A stretch of DNA of 61,434 bases from Bacteroidales bacterium (GTDB taxonomy: Bacteria > Bacteroidota > Bacteroidia > Bacteroidales > Paludibacteraceae), in assembly GCA_015061185.1 (NCBI GenBank), contig SUWZ01000015.1, forward strand, positions 1 through 61,434, in the 5' to 3' direction. A program made the translations under genes and the position numbers. Below, piece by piece: positions 8,844 through 17,760 of the stretch. The number at the start of each line of letters is the position of its first letter. Positions within the stretch are counted from its first letter, which is position 1. The notes under the pieces were generated by a model. It ran no database searches and was not told the DNA's origin. It was given only the letters and a program-made list of their open reading frames with translations.

Positions 8844-10178
8844 TTAGTTAAAAAGTTTATCCAATTTATGAAAACTTGAAGATACACAAAAGACGATTAC
8901 ATCGTCACCCGGCATTATTTCAGAATCTCCATTTGCAATGTGTCCTATTCCATCACGGACATATCCTCCTATAAATATGTCCTTAGGAATGGTAATATCT
9001 TTGATTTTCCCGGAGGTGATAGGAGCTCCTTGTTTCGGGGTTAATTCCACCACATCTGCATCTACATGTGTCAGACATTTTACATTGTGTACATCGGCGT
9101 CCAAAGTGTATTGGTAGATATAACTTGCGGCTGTCAGTTTTTTATTGATGACTGTTCCTATGTCTAAACTTTCTGCCAAAGGTATATAATCAATATTTTC
9201 TATCTCTGCAATTGTTTTCTTTAAGCCCATTCTTTTTGCTGTAATACAGGCTAATATGTTGGCTTCTGAATTGTCCGATAGGGCAACAAATGCATCCATC
9301 TCTTCAATACCCTCTTCTTTCAAAAAATCAAGGTCGCTTGCATCTCCATTAAATGCCATAACATTGTCTTGTTCCAATAATTTAGGAACATTATTAGCAT
9401 TTTCCTCTTTTATTAAAACTTTTGCTCGAATGTCGCTTGGAAGACGTTCAACCGTTTTTACCGACATGTTTCCACCGCCTAATATCATTAGATCTTTTAC
9501 CTGAATTACCTCTTTACCGGCTTGTTCCCTAACGTCTGTTACGTAATCTTTGGTGGTTATAAAGTAAACAATATCGTTGGCTTTTATACTATCACTACCT
9601 TTAGGAATGATTGTTACTGTATCTCGACGAATGGCAACCACACGATAGAATTGGCTGTTACGTAAATCCATCAATTTTTGGTTGATGATGGAGGCGTTGT
9701 TACGAACCTTCATACCGATTAGAGTGAGAGCTCCGTTCGAAAACTCCATCCATTGACGAATCCAATTTATCTTGAGTGAATTAACAATCTCTTTTGCAGC
9801 CAATAGTTCGGGATATATCAGTGCGTCAATCCCCAAATCTCTGAAAAATTGTTGGTTTTCTTCTTGCAGATATTCGTAATTATTGATGCGTGCTAAAGTT
9901 TTTTTTGCGCCGAGTTTGTGAGCCAGAATGCAAGAGGTGATATTCTGACTCTCAATAGGTGTTACTGCAATAAATAGGTCGCAATTTTCAATCCCTGCCT
10001 CTTTTAAATCATATATCGAGGTGGATAATCCTTCTGCAACCATGATGTCATAATTCTCCTCCATGGGACGTAGTTTATTATCATCCTCATCAATGAGTAT
10101 TATGTCGTGATTTTCTCTTGAAAGCATTTTGGCTAAGTGTGTTCCAACTTCTCCTGCTCCGGCAATAACAATTTTCAT
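8844..10178 (-). CDS. trkA: Trk system potassium uptake protein TrkA
   Basis: Cytoplasmic NAD-binding regulator of a Trk/Ktr potassium channel. The 444-aa protein has two tandem RCK units: RCK_N with GAGEVGTHLAKML at residue 7, RCK_C near residues 140-215, a second RCK_N beginning DLMILGGGNMS near residue 230, and a final RCK_C. Length and double architecture match TrkA. The membrane partner trkH is not adjacent. The next gene on the same strand is the M23 peptidase. Confidence 0.92.
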   Translation of the reverse strand: MKIVIAGAGEVGTHLAKMLSRENHDIILIDEDDNKLRPMEENYDIMVAEGLSTSIYDLKEAGIENCDLFIAVTPIESQNITSCILAHKLGAKKTLARINNYEYLQEENQQFFRDLGIDALIYPELLAAKEIVNSLKINWIRQWMEFSNGALTLIGMKVRNNASIINQKLMDLRNSQFYRVVAIRRDTVTIIPKGSDSIKANDIVYFITTKDYVTDVREQAGKEVIQVKDLMILGGGNMSVKTVERLPSDIRAKVLIKEENANNVPKLLEQDNVMAFNGDASDLDFLKEEGIEEMDAFVALSDNSEANILACITAKRMGLKKTIAEIENIDYIPLAESLDIGTVINKKLTAASYIYQYTLDADVHNVKCLTHVDADVVELTPKQGAPITSGKIKDITIPKDIFIGGYVRDGIGHIANGDSEIMPGDDVIVFCVSSSFHKLDKLFN

Positions 10179-10326
10179 TTTACTGAATTTCCTAAATTCG
10201 ACGCTTTTCTGATCTTTTTCAATGGCAAATTTAAAAACAATCTTGAAATTTGGAGTATAAATTACATATTTTTAGTTCTAGTTTTAACCTTATTTGCTTT
10301 TTTCGTTCGATATTGATTGGGATTGT

Positions 10327-10358
10327 CTTGTATAAAATTGATAAATTTTATAGGTTTG
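10327..10358 (+). promoter_or_regulatory. Promoter of the PAP2 gene
   Basis: CTTG, 20 nt, TAGGTTTG. The predicted transcript would begin near 10365, after the upstream in-frame codon at 10250, so it supports the ATG at 10391 as the true start. Confidence 0.65.
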
Positions 10359-10390
10359 CAAGGATTTTTGTTCTTTTAAAATTTTATAGC

Positions 10391-11080
10391 ATGGATTCTA
10401 TACTGTCTTGGGATTATGCTGCTATGGTATTTTTAAATTTGGGTAAATACCATAATGGCGGTTTGGATTTTTTTATGTGGATGAATTCTCAAATTCTAAT
10501 TTGGTTGCCGGTAATTTTGATGTTTATTTATGTTTTGGTAAAAAATAAAAAGCGAGATGCGTTGGCAATTATAGGTATGACAATTTTTGTTTTCTTGTTG
10601 TGTGATCAAATCAGTTCTTCTATTTTAAAACCTCTGATTGCTCGTTCACGCCCTAGTAGAGACCCCCTCGTGATGAATTTATTGCAATATGTGAATGATT
10701 ATAGGGGAGGGCTCTTTGGATTCCCATCTTCCCATGCTGCCAATTCTTTTGGTTTTGCCGTCTTCTCGGCTTTGATTTTTAGATATAAACCTTATTCTGT
10801 AGTAGTGATGTTGTGGGCTGCTTTATGTGCTTATACGCGTTTGTATTTAGGAGTCCATTTCCCTACGGATATTATTTGTGGTACTATTTTAGGTGTTTGT
10901 GTCGGATTTTTTTGTTATTGGATATATAGTAAATTCCTACTTAGACCTACCGGATATTATGTAAAATCCTCTGACAAGACCACTTCGTCCGGATTTCTTT
11001 GTTCCGATATTTTATGGTTGATATGGACATTGGTGGTAATCGAATTTATCTTAGTCTTTGCTGGATTTAATTTTTGGTAA
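10391..11080 (+). CDS. PAP2-family membrane phosphatase
   Basis: A 229-aa integral membrane protein with the three PAP2 motifs: KPLIARSRP, PSSHAANS and TRLYLGVHFPTD. It has about six hydrophobic segments. Members dephosphorylate undecaprenyl pyrophosphate or lipid phosphates at the periplasmic face; the exact substrate cannot be told from sequence. The start at 10391 is chosen from the promoter position and because the preceding 47 codons look non-coding. Confidence 0.88.
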   Translation: MDSILSWDYAAMVFLNLGKYHNGGLDFFMWMNSQILIWLPVILMFIYVLVKNKKRDALAIIGMTIFVFLLCDQISSSILKPLIARSRPSRDPLVMNLLQYVNDYRGGLFGFPSSHAANSFGFAVFSALIFRYKPYSVVVMLWAALCAYTRLYLGVHFPTDIICGTILGVCVGFFCYWIYSKFLLRPTGYYVKSSDKTTSSGFLCSDILWLIWTLVVIEFILVFAGFNFW

Positions 11081-11107
11081 GTAGTTTTTTCGATGATTCG
11101 TATTAAT

Positions 11108-11148
11108 AGGGGAGAAGTTTAAATTTATTTTTCTCCCCTGTTTTTTTT
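11108..11148 (+). terminator. Terminator of the PAP2 gene
   Basis: AGGGGAGAA (11108-11116) pairs with TTCTCCCCT (11131-11139), followed by G and eight T. Confidence 0.88.
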
Positions 11149-11233
11149 GAATGTAGTGTTAGACGTAATAATTCGTTTTACATATTCTGAATTCACTCTG
11201 TTTTTATCTTATTTCTTTTTTTTTCTTTTCTCT

Positions 11234-12319
11234 TTATCTGATACCTCTTCTGTTCAATGCTCGTCTATATTTTTCGGCATTATCTTGATGCTCTTTATAG
11301 GTTGTGGCAAAATTGTGGTAACCGGAAAAATCTTCTTTTGCACACATATATATATAGTTGTGGTTCTTGAAATTCAAAACTGCATCAATGGCTTGAATAG
11401 ATGGAATTCTGATTGGTCCGGGTGGTAATCCTGCATACTTATAGGTATTGTAGGGAGAATCATATTCCAAATGTTTTTTATAGATCCGTCTTAAAGAGAA
11501 ATCTTGAACAGCAAATTTTACTGTTGGGTCTGCCTGAAGCGGTATGTTTTTATGAATACGATTTAGGTATAATCCGGCCACAACCGGTTGTTCGTCAGCC
11601 TTTTTTGTCTCCTCTTCCACGATAGAAGCTAAGGTGCTAACTTCCTCTTTGGTTAATCCAACTTCCAATAATTTGTCTGTACGCTCGTCTGTCCAAAATT
11701 TATCATACTCTTTTTTCATTCTATCTATAAGTTCCTCTGCAGTTATGTCCCAATATACTTCGTAGGTGTTCGGGATAAATAGGCAGACAATCGTATTTTT
11801 ATTCAATCCTAAATTATCTAGAGTCGAGGCTGAATTCAGTTCTTGAAGGAACTCCTCTCTCGTAAGTTTTAGTTTTTTGGTAATCCTTTCTGCTAAAATC
11901 TCCTTTGTTCTCACATTATTGAATGAAATACTGATGGGAGTTTGTCTTCCATAGATCAAATTTCTTATGAGGGTTATATTATTCATCTCATTTGATAATT
12001 GGTATCTTCCCGGTTTGAATACCTTTTTAGAATTAAGAATCCATGATGCAGTTTTGAATGTAATCACACTTTTTAAGAGATTTTTACTCTCTAATTGGCT
12101 TAATATGTCATCGTAACATTCATTTTCATAAACTAAAAGATACTCTTTTTTGCCATCTTCAACTGAAATATTAGGAGAAAATAGAGAGTAGGCAATATAT
12201 CCACCTAACGTTCCACCAATAATTAAAAAGAGAGCTAAAGAGATTAAAATCTTATGAATTAGAGAGTTGTTTCGGGAATTCTTTTTGTTTTTATCTTTTA
12301 CGTTACTTTTTTTTGCCAT
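11234..12319 (-). CDS. mltG: Endolytic murein transglycosylase MltG
   Basis: Inner-membrane lytic transglycosylase that cleaves nascent glycan strands. The 361-aa protein has a basic cytoplasmic N-terminus, one membrane segment at about residues 25-47, a LysM-like region, and the YceG catalytic domain with ASIVEEET (catalytic Glu) near residue 235, LYLNR, and QADPTVKFA. It ends with YKEHQDNAEKYR. It is alone on its strand, divergent from tRNA-Ser. Confidence 0.93.
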   Translation of the reverse strand: MAKKSNVKDKNKKNSRNNSLIHKILISLALFLIIGGTLGGYIAYSLFSPNISVEDGKKEYLLVYENECYDDILSQLESKNLLKSVITFKTASWILNSKKVFKPGRYQLSNEMNNITLIRNLIYGRQTPISISFNNVRTKEILAERITKKLKLTREEFLQELNSASTLDNLGLNKNTIVCLFIPNTYEVYWDITAEELIDRMKKEYDKFWTDERTDKLLEVGLTKEEVSTLASIVEEETKKADEQPVVAGLYLNRIHKNIPLQADPTVKFAVQDFSLRRIYKKHLEYDSPYNTYKYAGLPPGPIRIPSIQAIDAVLNFKNHNYIYMCAKEDFSGYHNFATTYKEHQDNAEKYRRALNRRGIR

Positions 12320-12346
12320 AAGAATAAATTTTTTTGTATTTCAAGG

Positions 12347-12376
12347 CAAATTTAATGAAATATTTGTTTTGTGAAA
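12347..12376 (-). promoter_or_regulatory. Possible mltG promoter
   Basis: On the minus strand TTTC, 18 nt, TAAATTTG. The -7 box is exact, the -33 box imperfect. It overlaps the divergent tRNA promoter. Confidence 0.45.
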
Positions 12377-12398
12377 TGAAAAAGGTTTTATATATTTG
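12368..12398 (+). promoter_or_regulatory. Promoter of tRNA-Ser
   Basis: TTTG (12368-12371), exactly 19 nt, TATATTTG (12391-12398). This is a perfect match to the Bacteroidota consensus and places the transcript start about 18 nt before the tRNA. Confidence 0.8.
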
Positions 12399-12422
12399 CA
12401 ATCGCAAAACCGAAAGGGGTTT

Positions 12423-12509
12423 GGTGAGATGGGTGAGTGGCTGAAACCAACAGTTTGCTAAACTGTCGAACGGGTAACCGTTCCGGGGGTTCGAATCCCC
12501 CTCTCACCG
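12423..12509 (+). tRNA. tRNA-Ser(GCT)
   Basis: 87 nt. Acceptor stem GGTGAGA pairs with TCTCACC, followed by discriminator G. The anticodon stem ACAGT/ACTGT encloses the loop TTGCTAA with anticodon GCT at 12457-12459 (reads AGC/AGU). A long variable arm (CGAACGGGTAACCGTTCCG) and the T loop GGTTCGAATCC confirm a serine tRNA. CCA is not encoded. Confidence 0.97.
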
Positions 12510-12510
12510 C

Positions 12511-12547
12511 AAGCGATGAAAACGTTTAGTTTTTGTCGCTTTTTTTA
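12511..12547 (+). terminator. Terminator of tRNA-Ser
   Basis: AAGCGA (12511-12516) pairs with TCGCTT (12536-12541) and is followed by a T-run. Confidence 0.7.
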
Positions 12548-12548
12548 T

Positions 12549-12699
12549 TTAAGGTGAGTCCTATAAATTCACCGTTATTATTTAAGAAAATATAAATCAA
12601 GGGGGCGAACTTTTCGGTACTTTTTGATTTATTTCTGAAGATTGTTGTTAGAAATTAAATCAAAAAATCTGCAAAATAAGTTTATAGATTCCACCTTAA
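12549..12699. repeat. Rep2 copy 1 (151 bp, inverted ends)
   Basis: Left end TTAAGGTGAGTCCTATAAA; the reverse complement of the right end is TTAAGGTGGAATCTATAAA. The interior is AT-rich with a short GGGGGCGAACTTTTC stretch that is also recognisable in copy 4 (43662-43779). No ORF. It fills the gap between tRNA-Ser and the HAD gene. Confidence 0.7.
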
Positions 12700-12715
12700 G
12701 TTTTTGATTACTATT

Positions 12716-13531
12716 ATGTCTTATAAAGTGTTGGTACTTGATATTGATGGTACCTTAATGAATTCAGAAAAGAAAATTACTGAAAAAACTAAAGTTGCAT
12801 TACGTGCTGCACAAGAAGCCGGTGTCACAATTGTTCTTGCTTCGGGAAGACCTACTCCGGGCATTGTTCCTATTGCAAAAGAAATAGGATTGGATGAGTA
12901 TGGGGGGTATATTTTGTCCTTTAATGGGGCTATTGTTACCAATTTTAAAACGGGTGAAATCGTTTTTGAAACAGTTTTACCTCATGATAAAATTCAAGAG
13001 TTATATGATGCGTCTCAAACCTATGGTGTCTCTATCGTTTCTTACAAAGATGGTGGGATTGTTACGGAAAATGAGGATGATAAGTATGTAGAGATAGAAG
13101 CGCGAATTAATAATATGCCGGTTGTTAAAGTGGATAGCTTTGTGGATGCTTTGACGCATCCTGTTACTAAATGTTTAATGCTTGGCGATGGGGATTATTT
13201 GGAGAAGGTGGAGGTTGAAGTCAATAACCAGTTTGGAGATCTCCTTAATATTTATCGATCAGAACCCTACTTTTTGGAAATTATGCCGCAAAACGTAGAT
13301 AAGGCTTACTCGTTAGAGCGTTTATTAGCTCATTTAAATCTTTCGCGTGATGAAATGGTGGCTTGTGGTGATGGTTTTAATGATTTGTCAATGGTGCGTT
13401 ATGCAGGAATGGGAGTTGCTATGGGTAATGCTCAACAGGTGGTAAAAGAGGAGGCTGATTTTGTAACGGCATCAAATGATGAAGATGGGTTGGTATTAGT
13501 TGTAGAGAAATTTTTAGGTAATTGTTTTTAA
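12716..13531 (+). CDS. Cof-type HAD-IIB hydrolase
   Basis: A 271-aa haloacid dehalogenase-family phosphatase. Motif I is LDIDGTL near residue 6, motif II ASGRP near residue 42, and motif IV GDGFNDLSM near residue 217; a type IIB cap lies between. Relatives dephosphorylate sugar phosphates or flavin/pyridoxal phosphates; the substrate is unknown here. ATG at 12716 is preferred to a TTG four codons upstream. The gene lies directly after Rep2 copy 1. Confidence 0.9.
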   Translation: MSYKVLVLDIDGTLMNSEKKITEKTKVALRAAQEAGVTIVLASGRPTPGIVPIAKEIGLDEYGGYILSFNGAIVTNFKTGEIVFETVLPHDKIQELYDASQTYGVSIVSYKDGGIVTENEDDKYVEIEARINNMPVVKVDSFVDALTHPVTKCLMLGDGDYLEKVEVEVNNQFGDLLNIYRSEPYFLEIMPQNVDKAYSLERLLAHLNLSRDEMVACGDGFNDLSMVRYAGMGVAMGNAQQVVKEEADFVTASNDEDGLVLVVEKFLGNCF

Positions 13532-13544
13532 GTTGATTTAAACG

Positions 13545-13607
13545 CATCTGAAAGTATTTGATTTTGCATCTTTTAATAGAGGTGTCTTAATTTGTTTCAG
13601 ATGTTTT
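13545..13607. terminator. Possible shared terminator, HAD and MATE genes
   Basis: CATCTGAAA (13545-13553) and TTTCAGATG (13595-13603) can pair across a loop of about 41 nt, followed by TTTT. The long loop makes this uncertain. Confidence 0.4.
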
Positions 13608-14940
13608 AAGTGTTACAGTTGTTTATATCTGCTTTGGTTAATTTTATCAGAGGTTTTATTAATAAAATACCTCTTAATAAGATAAAAGTTAAAAAGCCTG
13701 CCCAAATTGCATTATTGCCAATTATCGGCATAAGTGTATAGAGTAGAATTAAATAAACAATAAATGATATTGCTACACTATTTCGGAGTACTTTTGTTTT
13801 TGTTGCCCCAAGCATTATTCCATCTATCATGAAGGGTAAAAAACCGGCTAATGGGATGGATATTACCCAAAAAATGTATTGGTGTGCGCACTCTAGTACC
13901 TTGATAGAGGGATTGAATAACCGTAAAATTGGCTCCCAACTGATTATATAACATAAAATAAAGAGGGTAGCAACTCCTCCAGCCCATACCAATAGTTGTT
14001 TTATAATAGATTGTAAGTAATCGTACCTTTTTTCGCCAATGTATCTACCCGATAGCGATTCTGCTGCAAATGCAAATCCGTCTGACATATAGGAAAATAA
14101 GGTGTACAATTGCATTAAGAGGGTATTGGTTGCTAATATCGTTTCTCCGAATTTTGAAGAGTTAATAGTAAACAATGTGTAGGCAATTGTAATGATGAGT
14201 GTACGGATGAAAATATCAATGTTGACATCAAAGAAACGGAGAATCTTAGACTTGGATAAACTCTCTTTTAGGGTTGTATGTTCACATTTTTTTCTGTATT
14301 TAGCATAAAATATTAATAAGGATAGGGCGAGAGAGGCGTATTGTGCTGTTACTGTTCCCCAAGCAACTCCTTTTATTCCAAGTTCTAAGTGTATTGCAAA
14401 GTAGATGCTAAAGATAATATTAACAATGTTAGAAAAGATTGCTATCCACATTGGAGAACGTGAGTCTTGCATCCCAATAAACCACCCATGAATAGAAAAA
14501 ATAGAGATGGAGGCGGGGATTGCCCAAAATCTTGTGAGTAGGTAATCTTTTACCAGAGGTCTTATTGATTCGCTGCATTCGATATAATCTATGGCAAAGT
14601 GTGAAATTGGATTTTTTAATAGTAGTAGGGTGATTGCTATGGTAAGAGATAATATGAGTGAGCGTATCAGTAGATTGGTACACTCTTTCCAATCATTGGC
14701 TCCGTATGCTTGTGCTGTCAATCCGCTACATCCCATGCGTAAAAATGCGCAATTCCAATAAATAAAATTGAAGAGGGTAGAGCCAATGGATATTGCTCCG
14801 ATGGCACTATCTCCTCCAATATGGCCTGCTATAGCAACATCTGCCATTCCTAATAAAGGAATGGTGATGTTGGAAATAATGTTAGGAATGGCTAAATTTA
14901 GAATAAGTTGATTTTTATTTAATTGAGCCGACTTTTCCAT
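13606..14940 (-). CDS. MATE-family efflux transporter
   Basis: A 444-aa protein with about 12 hydrophobic segments and the MATE/DinF N-terminal pattern (LAIPNIISNITIPLLGMADV). Such proteins export cationic drugs or metabolites using a Na+ or H+ gradient in the inner membrane; the substrate cannot be read from sequence. The stop lies within 10 bp of the pepD gene's partner region: pepD is 8 bp upstream on the same strand, so the two may form an operon. Confidence 0.9.
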   Translation of the reverse strand: MEKSAQLNKNQLILNLAIPNIISNITIPLLGMADVAIAGHIGGDSAIGAISIGSTLFNFIYWNCAFLRMGCSGLTAQAYGANDWKECTNLLIRSLILSLTIAITLLLLKNPISHFAIDYIECSESIRPLVKDYLLTRFWAIPASISIFSIHGWFIGMQDSRSPMWIAIFSNIVNIIFSIYFAIHLELGIKGVAWGTVTAQYASLALSLLIFYAKYRKKCEHTTLKESLSKSKILRFFDVNIDIFIRTLIITIAYTLFTINSSKFGETILATNTLLMQLYTLFSYMSDGFAFAAESLSGRYIGEKRYDYLQSIIKQLLVWAGGVATLFILCYIISWEPILRLFNPSIKVLECAHQYIFWVISIPLAGFLPFMIDGIMLGATKTKVLRNSVAISFIVYLILLYTLMPIIGNNAIWAGFLTFILLRGILLIKPLIKLTKADINNCNT

Positions 14941-14948
14941 GGATTTTT

Positions 14949-16415
14949 TTATTTGTTAATATCTGCCACTTTGCTCAATATGTCTTTTAAGTGTTTCCAA
15001 TATTTGTTTACACTGGATATGCTGCATTGTTCGTTGGGAGAATGATTCCCATTGATTTCCGGACCAATTGAAATCATGTCTAACTGGGATGATTTTGCTT
15101 TAAATAATCCACATTCCAATCCGGCGTGAATAGCACTTACAACTGGGGCATAACCAAAAAGATTGGTGAAAGATTGGGTAACTATTTCCTTAATTCGAGA
15201 TTGTAAATTGGGTTTCCAACCGGGATATCCATCACTATGTGTTACAGATGCTCCGCTCAAGAGAAATAGTGCTTCCATGCGATTTTTTAACTCTATCTTT
15301 TTGCTTTCTGTTGAACTCCTTTGACTGGTTGCAACCAAGTATTCGGTTTCTGAAATCCTTTTTATTGATGCTAAGTTAGTGGATGTTTCAGGGAGATTCT
15401 CAATCTCTTTACTCATTTCAATAACTCCGTTAGGAATCCCGAATAGAGTGTTGATAATTCGTTCACTATCTGTTAGTTGAATTATGCTATCTTTGTAATC
15501 ATCCGTTGATAAATCCATCTTAAATTCCTTTTCTGTAGGGTACTCTTCTTCAATAATTGCAGTATAAATATTGAGTTGAATTCGTATTTCTTCTTTGTAT
15601 TTGTAGGGTATGGCTACCGTTGCACCGGCTTCGCGTGGAATCGCATTATGAAGATTTCCTCCACTTATTTCAGCTATGTAAACCGGATATTTCTGTTTTT
15701 GTTCCCATAAAAAACGAGCCAATAACTGAATGGCATTTCCTCGACCCTTATTTATGTCATCGCCGGAATGCCCCCCTTTTAGACCTGACACAGATATTTT
15801 TAAGAAAAATAGATTTTCTTGCGGATGCTCTTGGGTAATCTTGAAGGTTGCACAGGTATCTATTCCTCCTGCACACCCAATACAAAACCGACCATCCTCT
15901 TCTGAGTCTAAATTGAGTAGCATATCTGCATCTAACCATTCAGAAGAGACATGTTGAGCTCCGGTTAATCCCCTCTCTTCATCAACCGTAAATAAACATT
16001 TTAGAGGTCCATGTTTAATTTCTGATGATTGTAAAATGGCCAACATAGATGCAACTCCAATTCCATTATCTGCGCCTAATGTTGTACCTTTGGCTTTTAC
16101 CCAATCTCCATCAATGTAGGTTTGTATAGGGTCATTTTCAAAATCGTGGATAGTATTTTCATTTTTCTCACATACCATATCTATGTGAGATTGCAAGAGT
16201 AATACCGGAGCATTTTCATATCCCGGAGTGGCACTTTTGTGAATTATGATGTTGCCCACACAATCTGTTTCCGTTTGGAGGTTGAGTGATTTTCCGAAAG
16301 AAACAATGTATTCTCTGATTTTTTCTTCTTTACCGGAAGGGTGAGGTATTTGACAAATTTTATCAAACATTTGCCATAATTCTTGAGGCTCAAGATTGCT
16401 TATATTTTCTTCCAT
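14949..16415 (-). CDS. pepD: Beta-Ala-His (Xaa-His) dipeptidase, M20/M28-type
   Basis: A 488-aa cytosolic aminoacyl-histidine dipeptidase (cytosol non-specific dipeptidase). Features: LSNLEPQ-type start, IPHPSGKEEKIREY, the first metal motif LLQSHIDMVCE, then TTLGADNGIG, the catalytic TVDEERGLTGA, and the late IHAGLECGLF and GPEINGNHSPNE segments with metal-binding His/Glu. Length fits PepD. It cleaves peptides in amino-acid scavenging. It is followed 8 bp later by the MATE gene. Confidence 0.93.
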   Translation of the reverse strand: MEENISNLEPQELWQMFDKICQIPHPSGKEEKIREYIVSFGKSLNLQTETDCVGNIIIHKSATPGYENAPVLLLQSHIDMVCEKNENTIHDFENDPIQTYIDGDWVKAKGTTLGADNGIGVASMLAILQSSEIKHGPLKCLFTVDEERGLTGAQHVSSEWLDADMLLNLDSEEDGRFCIGCAGGIDTCATFKITQEHPQENLFFLKISVSGLKGGHSGDDINKGRGNAIQLLARFLWEQKQKYPVYIAEISGGNLHNAIPREAGATVAIPYKYKEEIRIQLNIYTAIIEEEYPTEKEFKMDLSTDDYKDSIIQLTDSERIINTLFGIPNGVIEMSKEIENLPETSTNLASIKRISETEYLVATSQRSSTESKKIELKNRMEALFLLSGASVTHSDGYPGWKPNLQSRIKEIVTQSFTNLFGYAPVVSAIHAGLECGLFKAKSSQLDMISIGPEINGNHSPNEQCSISSVNKYWKHLKDILSKVADINK

Positions 16416-16819
16416 ACTTTTTATTTTACATAAGTCTTATTGTGAGTAAATTGTTGAGTGTTTTTATCGTATGTAATGGTGATTACATATTTTGAATTTG
16501 GCTCAACTTTAATTAGTGCGAAATTACTTGTTTTGTATGACTTAACCAATATTTTTATGTTTTATATTCTTTTGATTACAATACTTTGGTAAAAATTTAA
16601 ACCGATTGAGTGTGATTTGATGACATAATTACTGAGTAGTCAAGTTGTTTCTCTATTTGCTAATTCTTTGCATTCGCATTTTTATTTTGGGAATGAGGTG
16701 TTATGGTATTATTAAATAATGTTAAAACATTATTCGTTCTCTGAAATAATTTAAAAAGATTGTTGAAGAGTAATTGTATCTCAAAATATTTGACTTAATT
16801 TGCGCCGACTTTCTGAATT
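16416..16819. promoter_or_regulatory. Divergent intergenic region with 20-bp palindrome
   Basis: No gene was seen in these 404 bp. The clearest structure is AATAATGTTAAAACATTATT at 16715-16734, a palindrome with arms of 9 bp around AA, about 85 bp before the small membrane protein. It could be an operator. A weak promoter (TTG at 16774, 18 nt, TTAATTTG at 16795-16802) lies 18 bp before the downstream ATG. Confidence 0.4.
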
Positions 16820-17044
16820 ATGGAGAATGTTTGGATTATATTGTTATTGACGTTAGGTATTGTTGCAGTGGCTATATTGCTATTGGGAGTACGTATTTTT
16901 TTTACAAAGAATGGTAAGTTTCCCAATTCCCATGTGGGTGGTAATAAGGCTATGGCAGAACGTGGAATATATTGTGTTCAAACTCAAGACTATATGGAGT
17001 GGAAAGGTATTAAACAAAAAACAAAAAGAAAACATAAAGATTAA
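16820..17044 (+). CDS. Small membrane protein of unknown function
   Basis: 74 aa. One hydrophobic segment covers residues 3-29, then a cytoplasmic tail with FPNSHVGGNKAM, RGIYCVQTQD and a basic C-terminus rich in Lys. I recognise this tail as similar to small conserved Bacteroidales proteins but know of no function. The stop is 3 bp before the OmpH-like gene, so they form an operon and perhaps work together at the envelope. Topology is inferred. Confidence 0.75.
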   Translation: MENVWIILLLTLGIVAVAILLLGVRIFFTKNGKFPNSHVGGNKAMAERGIYCVQTQDYMEWKGIKQKTKRKHKD

Positions 17045-17047
17045 CAG

Positions 17048-17689
17048 ATGAAAAATTTTAACACTATTGCATTGGCTATTCTTGCTTTGGCCGTTGTTGG
17101 TTTGTATGTCCTTCATTTTACCGGTAAAGGTGAAAAACAAGTTGAAGTAGAGTGTGCGAACTTAGTTGCGGATTCTGCTATTGTTGAAACTCCGGTTGAT
17201 TCTCTCTCTAATTCTTTTCCGGTAGCATACATTAACGTAGATTCTTTTTTATTGAATTATGAGTATGCTAAGAAATTGAATGAAACCTTGTTGAAGAAGC
17301 AAGAAAAATCCAGAAAAGAACTAGTTTCTGCTCAACAAAAGTTGCAAGCCGAGTTGGAGGTCTTCCAACAAAAATACCAAGCAGGTGGTTTTTTGTCTAA
17401 GGAGTCTTTTGAACAAGAACAAAATCGTTTATTTAAAAAAGATCAAGAATTGCAAACGTTGGAACAGAGATTGGCGCAAGATTTGATAACTGAACAACAA
17501 AAGATGAATATGCGTTTACGTGATTCCATTAATTCTTTCTTTGAATTTTTTAATGCAGATAAACGTTATAAATTGATTCTAAGTAATACGGATGCAGATA
17601 ATATTTTGTATGCTGAACCTATGTTGAATATTACTTCTGAGGTTGTATTTGTAATGAATCAACGTTATCGTGCTTCTCAACAAAAATAA
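17048..17689 (+). CDS. OmpH/Skp-family envelope chaperone-like protein
   Basis: 213 aa. An uncleaved or signal-type hydrophobic segment lies at residues 5-24, then a Ser/Val-rich linker, the strand FPVAYINVDSFLLNYEYAKK near residue 57, and a long coiled coil rich in Glu/Lys/Gln (about residues 80-160), then the C-terminal strand pattern of Skp. Skp-type proteins hold outer-membrane proteins in the periplasm. The N-terminal anchor suggests it stays on the inner membrane. Operon with the preceding 74-aa gene. Confidence 0.82.
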   Translation: MKNFNTIALAILALAVVGLYVLHFTGKGEKQVEVECANLVADSAIVETPVDSLSNSFPVAYINVDSFLLNYEYAKKLNETLLKKQEKSRKELVSAQQKLQAELEVFQQKYQAGGFLSKESFEQEQNRLFKKDQELQTLEQRLAQDLITEQQKMNMRLRDSINSFFEFFNADKRYKLILSNTDADNILYAEPMLNITSEVVFVMNQRYRASQQK

Positions 17690-17724
17690 ATTGTAAATAA
17701 TTTTTGATTTTAAAATAGAAAATT

Positions 17725-17760
17725 CACCGGTAGAGTTTTACTATCTATCGGTGTTTTTTT
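17725..17760 (+). terminator. Terminator of the OmpH-like operon
   Basis: CACCGGTAGA and TCTATCGGTG pair around a short loop and are followed by seven T. Confidence 0.88.
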
